Shown piece by piece: positions 38,001 to 47,000 of a stretch of 64,000 nt of DNA. The first letter of the stretch is position 1. Each line of letters begins with the position of its first letter. Location of the stretch: positions 23,216,001 to 23,280,000 of the forward strand of contig OV277863.1 of the NCBI GenBank assembly GCA_922989275.2, read 5' to 3'. Position numbers and translations under genes: made by a program. This DNA comes from Gari tellinella. Taxonomy: Eukaryota > Mollusca > Bivalvia > Cardiida > Psammobiidae. The notes below the pieces were generated by a model. That model saw only the letters and a program-made list of their open reading frames with translations. It was not told the DNA's origin and did not search any database.

Positions 38001-41000
38001 TTGATGTACTCTACTATACTAAAGTTATGAGGTTGTATTCCAATACATGATTTACTACGCATTTAAATGGATTTAGATTAAAACATGGGTGAAACTCAAA
38101 GCTAAAGCTATGGGGCTTCATTACAACAGGTGAGCATTATCAGGGCCTTCAATTCCCTCTTGTAATGATTGTAGTCACAACATAGGGTTTAGTCTAGACG
38201 TAAAGATTCTAGTTTTTGAAATCCACCCCTTGGTTGGAGCCCTGATAATATTCAGGTGCAACTTAACTCTGCCATGACTACATATTTTCTCCATTATGTC
38301 ATTGACAGTGTCAGTGTCTTATCAGGTTCTAGCATGTTTGTTAATTTTACCATATATTGTAAAAACACCCCAAAATAGTTAAAACTTAAAAAAAGAAAAA
38401 AAAGACTCTACTTAATTCGGAATTGGAATTGTCTACCGGTATTTAAAATTCAAACACATTACCCCATAGCCTGTTTCTAGTTTTAAAGACAGATGACCAC
38501 TTAATTAAGGTTGAAAGTAAAGCAGATTACACCTTAAGGAGCATTCTGCTTTACTCTTAGCCTGTTTTAAGCTATATATATGATATATAAGATTGATAAT
38601 ATTTCTTATGGTGTATATTCATGACCGTATGAAATGGAACTATTTTCTTAAATGAAAGAATAAATTAAAGACGTAAAAAGGGAGTATCTATGGAGTGATG
38701 GGTTGAGTTAACTTATGTCTTATTGTATTACATGACAAGACATTGCACCATTCCAGGGCTGCCATTTCTCCGGATTTTTCCTAAATCTTTGGATTTTTTT
38801 CAAGTACATGGTAGCTTAAAGGCAAGTTAAAGCAGGCTGAAAGTAAAGGCGCATTCTGTGTCCAAGTGTCAACAAAACTAGAAACAGGGGATGGGGAAAG
38901 ATCTGATTCGTAAAATCGCACTCGAAAAATGCAAATTTGGAAATCTTAGGATTTTTAGCTCACCTGAGCCAAAGGCTCAAGGTGAGCTATTGGGATGGCC
39001 CTGTGTCCGTCGTTGTGCGTCATGTGTCGTCGTTAACAATTGATTCAAATGACATCTCCTCCTATACCGCTTGACAGATTTCAACCAAACTTTACAGGAA
39101 TGTTCCTTGGGTCAAGCTCTTTGAAATTTGTTCAAAGAATTAAAAACAATGTAGAACTCTGGTTTCCATGGCAACCAAAGTGAAAAAATAAGGAAATCTT
39201 AAAAAAAAATTATTGTCTGAAACTACAAGGGCCAGAGCTTAGATATTTGGCACATAGCATCGACTACAGGTCCATGGCTAAAAGTTGTCCGGATTTTTCC
39301 GGAAGTTCCGGATTTTTCCGCTTCAACGGGGTCGATTTTCCAATTCGTCCAGATCCGTTGAGAAAATTGAGAGGGGGGGGGGGGGGGGGGGGGGGGGGTG
39401 AGTGTCTGAAATCAGTCCCGAAGCAGTTATGTTTGCTAACGAAATACTTATCGGAGGGCGCCTACAAACGTAAAAGATCGCAAGCCGTCTAAAGAGAAAT
39501 CTACATAGACTCGCGAACATGACGAATCAATCGGATGACTCGGCTCTTTTCTCCGAATATTACTCGCCGAAAAGAGCCGAAAATTTACGAATATAACTCT
39601 CCGAAATCGGCCGGAAAGTTTCGATCTATTTTGACCCACGCGCGGAATTCACCATCGTGGCCGACTTCATAACGCTTAATTTGATTGGCCGTTTCAGTTG
39701 TATACGTCATATGATTCGTACTTTTAGCCAATGAAAATCTTTCTCTCTAATATCCAAGTATCAACAACAAAGGATCGCGGTCAATTCAACCTCTGAATCT
39801 GAACCTGTCATTAGAATAGAATAGATTGTGATCAATCGGTTCATTGTAAAACTGTGAAAAGCTAATTGAAAATGAAGCCCCTACCCGTAGGGTATAACAC
39901 GACGGAAATAGAGCGTGGGCAGAATAATAAATGGACTTGGAAGTGGTTGAATGAAGTGGACTCCGACGGCGACAAATGGGGCTTGTGGCTGAGAAAAGAC
40001 ACAATCGCCGGGAAAGCTTATTGTGAATGCTGCAATAAGTACATTGTCTATGGATCCAGTGGGAAAACGGCAATTAAAAAACACGCCGAGAAGTTCAAGG
40101 ATCACAAACCAAACAAAAGGACCATTAAGACAAATCAGGTAATGCCGATACGATAATATTCTTTCATAGTGTTCAGCATGAACTTTAAATATTTGTTATA
40201 AATTTATGTTGTTGAAAAAAAAGACGGAGAATTAGTCGTTCATGCTTATCAAATCCAATGTATATTTTTTCTGATTTAAATTTAGATGAATTTGAAAAGG
40301 AATTTATTTCGTTTATTATTTCTTAGAGCATTTGATTTGCCCATGCATTTCTGCCCAACCATCTCAAACCTTGTTTGAAAAATATTACACTATTTGTTAC
40401 ACACAAAAAATCTGCCCAGCGGCTAGCGGGGAACTTATGCCAAAATTTGGAAAAGGGGTTTTAGATTATGGATTAGAAAGTTTTTGGTGCAAGAAGAGAG
40501 GTGGATGAGGGTTGATTGGTTTATCCAAACATAAATATTATTATTATTTTCTACTTTCAGGTCATTCCAGGATCATCAAAGGCATCTGAAGCCACAGAAT
40601 CGATGCAAGATCGCATTGCTTCAGTCCGAGCAGTCGTTACTACCTTCATGAGTGAGCACTGCTTATCATTCACGGTTGCAGAAGATCTCATCAACCTAGC
40701 AAAGAGGTTAAGTGAAGACAAACCAGCATTAACAAGCACTACTCTTTCAGCCACCAGTGCCACCTACATAACTACACATGGTGTAGCAAAAGCCTTCAAA
40801 GAGGAAGTCAAGGAGAAGATCAAGAATAAGTACATTTCTCTTAATCTTGATGAAGCTACTAATAACAGCTATGACAAAGTGTTAAATGTGCTTGTTCAGT
40901 TTTACGACGAACAAGAGAAGAAGATTCAACTACGGCACATGGGGTCCAGGGGGCAGAACATTTCTACTGCTAAGGACATAATGAAGTCGGTGGAGGACAT

Positions 41001-44000
41001 CTTAGAGGAATATGAGGTGAAATGGTGCCAAGTTGTCAGCGTCCTAATGGACAATTGTAGTACAATGCGTGGTGTTAAGGGAGGAGTAGAGGCACTCATT
41101 AGACAAAAAAATCCAAATCTACTGGATATCAGCGGTGATACAATTCACATGGTGAACAATGCTGCAAAGGTCCTTTTGACTTGTGTAGATGATGACGTTC
41201 AGTCCTTCTGTTCTGACATATTCTATGACATTGAGCAGTCACCGAAGGTAAAGCATTTGTTTCAAGAGGTGCAGTCCTTGCTCAACTTCACCGGCAAAGC
41301 TAAACACCTGATAAGGCCCATTTCAAGCCGGTTTCTGCAGATGAAGGAAGTAACTGCTAGAGTATGCTCACTGATGGATCCTCTGATAGTATACTACTTT
41401 AGTTTCTTGACCGAGGAAGAGAAGACTGAATACAGGTATTTGAAATAATTTCTTATGTAGATCTAAATTGATAAATTTATCAAACAATTTCAGTGGTTAT
41501 GTAGCAATGGAAATCAAACATTGTTAAAACTTTTTTCATTTATGAATAAACAAAATTTAATAAAATGTGAGCCTGTTCAAAGATTGAAACAATTTTTGAT
41601 GAAAAAATCTGAAAGTCCTTCAGTAGCTAGATCTACTAAAGAATTAAGTGTCACTTGCAATAATATTGAAATTAGCCAAACAAAAGATTATAATGTTTAA
41701 ATGGTATTATTGCAGATAAGCATGTTTTTATGGTAAGTTGTAACTGTGATATTATATCTGTGGTGGCTATATCGTTGTATGGTAATAGAGAAGCAGTGTT
41801 TCATTTTGATTTTTGCATCTGTGAGTTCTTTTCAAATAATAAATAAAAAAAGAAGTTTGTAAATGCAATATAATGTTGATTTGTAAAATAGCGTGAATTC
41901 TGAAACAATCTTACATGTGAATAAGTGTATAAAGTACCAGGAACTCACAAAGCACATCAAAATGGAAACCTGTAGATGGTGATTGGTAGGACTAGAATAT
42001 TTTAACCCTTCCCTCCACATAAGCGCTTCTGGATGCCGCTGAAATTTCAAGTGTTTGGAAAATTGTATGAAAAATGGAGCTCCAATTTCCATAATATTTT
42101 CAAGAACAGTTTTCACTTCATTAAATTATGTAATGATCTAAAGATTGAAGATAACTTGTGGAGGAAATGGTTAAATAACTTAGAACTTTTCATTCCTTGC
42201 TATCTATATATAATATATGTATATAGGCTTTTTGCTTTCTATTTACATTAGATTCTTTACTATCGGGGGCCTCGGGACATACTAACCTATATTTTACATA
42301 TAAAAACTCCTTTTGAAATTGTGATACATGTACTTGGAAACAAAATAAAAATTGATTATTTGGTTCATAGGGGAAAGTGTTTCATTTATCTTTATATCTA
42401 AAGATTTCAATTTCAACAGTTTGAACTTTTTACCAGTATGTAAATTTTTATTATTTGAAAAAGTGTTGTAAATTTTTATTAAAATTCTGACGATGTTTTT
42501 TAATCTTAATATTGCAAATGAGAAAATGGTTTATCCTGTAAGAAATCTGCCAGTCAGTTTAAAAACCGAAGTACAATTACAACACAAGTATTCGTATGAT
42601 AGGAAACAATCTAGATTTAAATAAATAGATCTGATGTATAAAGGCTATTCTTTTAAAAATAAAATGTTTGTTTCAGGTCTGTAGTCAGTCAGATTTTCAC
42701 CAAACACAAAGTGTCAGACGAAGCACAGGCCTCTATCATCCTACTCCAGTTGTCACAGGAACAACAGCAGAAGTCATCAACAAGCTCTGATAGGAAGGAC
42801 CGAATCCTGAATTCCCTGTTTCATAGGAGGTGTGAAACTGAAACAAAACTGAATTTGTTTCGAGGATTGTTAGAAACTTTCACTGGTTATGTCAAGATAT
42901 TCCAGTCTGAGAGTCCCCTAGTACATACTGTGCATAGTAGAATGGTGGATCTGACAAGGGAATTTTTGGGAATGTTCCTTAAACCAGAACATATCCCTCA
43001 GCGTCCAAGCAAACTTGTGAAACTTGACGTCACTGACAGAGCTATTCAGAAAGCTGATAAGGATCTAGGCGTAGGAGACTATGCCTTTGTGGCAATGAAT
43101 AAAGTCAGGTTTGATAAACGATGCCATCACTGGGTGAATGATCTCTACTCAAAGCTGAGAGAAGGGTATGTTCAGGCAGGAAAGAAGATGCTTGCCATGC
43201 CACTGACCAACAAAACCTTGCGGTTGCTGTCTGTCTTGGATCCAGAGTTTGTAGGTCATCAACAGACGGCAACATCCTTTCAAAAACTCGCCGCTCTTAT
43301 CCCCTCTTTTGCCACTGATGAGGAGTTGATGGGAAAGCTGGCATCAGAAACTAGCAAGTACAATGTGGATACAGACATAAAACAGCTTGCAGATGACTAC
43401 AAACCAGCAGAGAACATTGACACTGGTTTTTGGGTGAAAGTGTTTGGATTGGAGAGTTTCAACAGACCAAGATATCCAGCGATGACATCTCTTGTAATGG
43501 CTCTTCTTACCATTTTCAGCGGACCCCTTGTTGAGTCTAGCTTCAATATTATGGATGACATTGTGGAGAAGGACAGGGCTAGTCTCACAGTGGAGAATTA
43601 TGAAGCAATTGCTATCGTGAAGTCGACAATGAAAAAGAAGAAAATGAAAAGCCACAAAATGACTGTTGACCGTCAGATGAAGAGATCTTGTATAAATGCG
43701 TACAGCTCCTACCAGGCTCATCTGAAGAAAAAAAAGGAGCTGAAGCAACAGGAAACTAAGAAGAAACTAGATGCTTCTGTTCTTCAGTTGAAGGCAGTAA
43801 AGGCCAAGCGAATACAGAAACTTCTTCTTCTAAAGAAGAGAGTATTGAACAAAGAGAGGCTTGGAACTACCAAAAGACAACGAGAGCAAGACTCGGGCAG
43901 TTCTAGAAAATGGAAAAGGATTAAGTTGACATAAAAACTTAAGACAAGCATCCCATTGTGAATATAGTGTAGTTGTGAATATAGTGTACAGAGAGAGAGA

Positions 44001-47000
44001 GAGAGAGTCAATATATACATGAGGCATTTAGGATTGGCACAATGACAATAATGCATTTTTTTTGTAGTGAACTACTTTTGTTGCATCTTGCAGATGTTTT
44101 ATACAAAGTATTGTGAAAAATGGAGTATTTGCTTATCAGGAGAACATACTCCATTTTTCATCATACTTTTGAAAGTGAACAGGTGTAAAGTCTTATTATA
44201 AAATAGAATATTGTGCAGTTTTTTTCATTAGAAGGAAAGTTTAATATCTCCCATAAATTACTCATCATTTAAACTGTTTAAATGATGAGTAATTGATGGG
44301 AGATATTAAACTTTCCTTCTATTGCAGCCAAATCATAATTTGCACTGTTATGTATGTATTTTTGTGGGAATCATCCCAAAGAGTTGAAATTTAACTTTCT
44401 TTGTATAGATAAAGAATGAAAAAGTTTAAAAGTTATGTTCTCAGTTGGTCCTCACATAGATTTCTCATTCTTTCATGTTTCAAATTTGAGGCCTGAAAAG
44501 GGCATTTCTTACCTTTAGGAATCACTAGATTCCAGGAGCTTCCGGGGGCCTTCGGCCCCCTGGACCCCCAACCAGGGATTCGCCCTGGACCTGACCGGGG
44601 GCCCTGCGGCCCCCTGGCCCCCAGCTTTTATTTCAGGATTTTTGGAATTTTCAACTTTTAGCCATGCAGGTCCTCTATCATGGTGACACTTCTGATGTCC
44701 TTTACATATTTTGTTGGAATGGTTCTGGTGGGTTGCATATCTAGGTCACAGGAGCTAAAAATAGATTTTTTTTTCAATGAAATCTTAAAATATCTTCTTG
44801 TCTGAAACTACAAGGTCGAGAGCTTAGATATTTGGTACATATCATCGCCTACAGGTCCTCTATCAAGTTTGTTTAAATTTTGCCCCTGGGGTCAAAATTG
44901 GCCCCGCCCCTGGGTCACAGTTTAACAAAGAGTTATATAGTGAAAAGTCTTCTTCCTTGACACTAACATGGCCAGAGCTTTGATATTCGGTATGGTGACA
45001 TTTCTAAATATCCTTTATGTATTTTGTTCAAATGGTTCTGGTTTGTTGCATATCTAGGTCACAGGAGCTAAAAATAGATTTTTTCTATAAGAATTTAAAA
45101 AATCTCATGTCTGAAACTACAAGGGCCAGATCTTAGTTATTTGGCACATAGCATCATCTACAGGTCCTCTATCAAGTTTTTTCAAATTATGCCCCTTTGG
45201 TCAAAATTTGCCCCTCCTGGGGGGTCACAGTTTTACATAGAGTTATATAGTGAAACTTTCAAACTTCTTCTCCTCTGAAGCCAATATGGCCACACCTTTG
45301 ATATTTGGCATGGTGACACTTCTAGATGTCCTCTACCATTTTCGTTCAAATGGTTCCAGTCTGTTGCATATGTAGGTCACATGAGCTAAAAATATATTTT
45401 TTCACTGGAAACCTAAAAGAAATCTTCTTGTCTAAAACCATAGTACCCTGTTCTTAGATATTTGGCATAAAGCATCATCTACAGGTCCTTTATCAAGATT
45501 GTTCAAATTTAATAATGCCCCTCGGGTAAAAAAAATGACCCCGTCCTGGACATAAATCATTATCTCCATTTTGTCAGCTATTCTCAGGTGAGCGAAATAT
45601 GCCCCATGGGGCTCTTGTTTATATCAACTTATGGCAGCCCTGCCATTCTGTATGCCTCTGTGCTTTACCTTTTCAGTAATGACCACTTCAGTTTGGGAAA
45701 ATACCTTCCTCAATGAATGCATCCCATCAAAAAAAGAACAGAGGTCTGATTTAGGTAAGTCAATCTGTATGCTATAGGCTCTTTTTATAAACCAAGAAGC
45801 CTTTAAGCTTGTTTGCAGAAGTTCGGTGTGTCTACCCAGTTGCCGATTTGTGCTTGAAACAGTGCATAAAGGGCTTTTGAGGTCATCTTCTACCTGTTCG
45901 CAATTTGACTGAAATACTGTTAAGGCTGTGTAAAAGCATATCAAATCAAAACAAAATATTTTCATAAACCAATTTATAACAATATTGTTAAAGCAGGTTG
46001 AAAGTAAAGCAGAATTTGCCTCAAGGTGCATTCTGTTTGACTTTAAGTCATTTGTAAGTTACCATCTGCAAGGATATGGGAAATATCTCTAACGTTGCAC
46101 ATTCATAATTTCATTACTGTTTCAAATGGAACTATTTTTGTCAGTGGAGGAATTAATTAAATGCATAAACAGATATATCCATGGAGTAAAGGGTTAACGG
46201 TGTGCATTGATGTTCTGACAACTAAACACTTTGAACCCTAGTCATGCACATATGTGTCATTTGCAAACAGTGTAACTGTGAGGAGTACACTTGTTCTATG
46301 CAAACAGTGTAGACCCTGATCAGAGGGCTCCTTAAGGAGCCCTCTGATCAGGGTCTACACTGTTTGTCATTTTGACATAAATTGTAAAAATCAACCCTAA
46401 AAAGTCAAAAATAAACTAGACTAAATTGAAAACTAGAATGATCCATTTTGGGTTTCAGGGAGGAAAGGATTAACCCATTACTCTTCTCCATGCTTGTAAT
46501 TATTTCTTCACTAAGGAAGTCTCCAACAAAAACTTTTTGAACAATAAGCTTTTTTTCTCATGGGCCAAACCGGCTCATATTTGGTGTATTGTTGCTAATG
46601 AGGAGTTGAAGCTTGCAATTGCATTTTAGGTCAGTAGGTCACATAGGTCACATGATCTGTTACTAAAAAAGATTTTTGGTTTATGGACAGTAACATCTGT
46701 TTTTATGGGTTGGTCATCTTTCATCTGTAGTGTACAGATTGCTTGTGCAAAATGAATGTTTGGGGTTGCATTTGAGGTCATAAGGTCAAAGGTTGTGTGA
46801 TCTGTTACCCAAAATAGAATTTTTGTTTCCAGATAGTTACTTCTGTTTTTATCTAGGTCACAGGAGCTAAAAATAGTTTTTTTTTCGATAAAAACTTAAA
46901 AAATCTTCTTGTCTGAAATAATAGTACCCTGAGCTTAGATATTTTGCACAAAGCATTATCTTCAGGTCCTCTATCAAGATTGTTCATAATGACCCCGCCC

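Larger units (their letters stand above)
39274..44665 (+). mobile_element. hAT transposon, 5.4 kb, apparently complete
   Basis: Inverted ends ATGGCTAAAAGTTG (39274-39287) and CAACTTTTAGCCAT (44652-44665). Flanks ACAGGTCC (39266-39273) and GCAGGTCC (44666-44673) form an 8-bp target duplication with one mismatch. Inside is a three-exon transposase with no stop or frameshift. Sub-terminal features: TCCGGATTTTTCC repeats at the left, a G26 run (39373-39398), and GC-rich hairpins at the right (44540-44625). Same strand as the host gene, in its intron 6. Confidence 0.85.
38952..45620 (+). mobile_element. AGCTCACC-family element split by a hAT transposon
   Basis: Head TTTTTAGCTCACCTGAGCC at 38952; family A body to 39273; it resumes at 44666 and ends CAGGTGAGCGAAATATGCCC then CATGGGGCTCTTGTTT at 45620. 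The phrase CTACAGGTCCTCTATCAAG present in other copies is split exactly at the hAT insertion. Confidence 0.8.
38754..45642. mobile_element. GCTGCC-MITE split by nested insertions
   Basis: Left half 38754-38951 (CAGGGCTGCCATTTCTCCGG to GGAAATCTTAGGA); right half 45621-45642 (ATATCAACTTATGGCAGCCCTG). Unsplit copies at 51710, 52234 and 59877 run straight from ..TTAGGATTTTTC to ATGTCAACTTATGGC, proving the two halves belong together. Confidence 0.8.

Noticed and set aside
43344..43748. Minus-strand frame of 134 codons opposite the transposase
   Set aside because: Shadow of the coding frame on the other strand; no motif or splice support.
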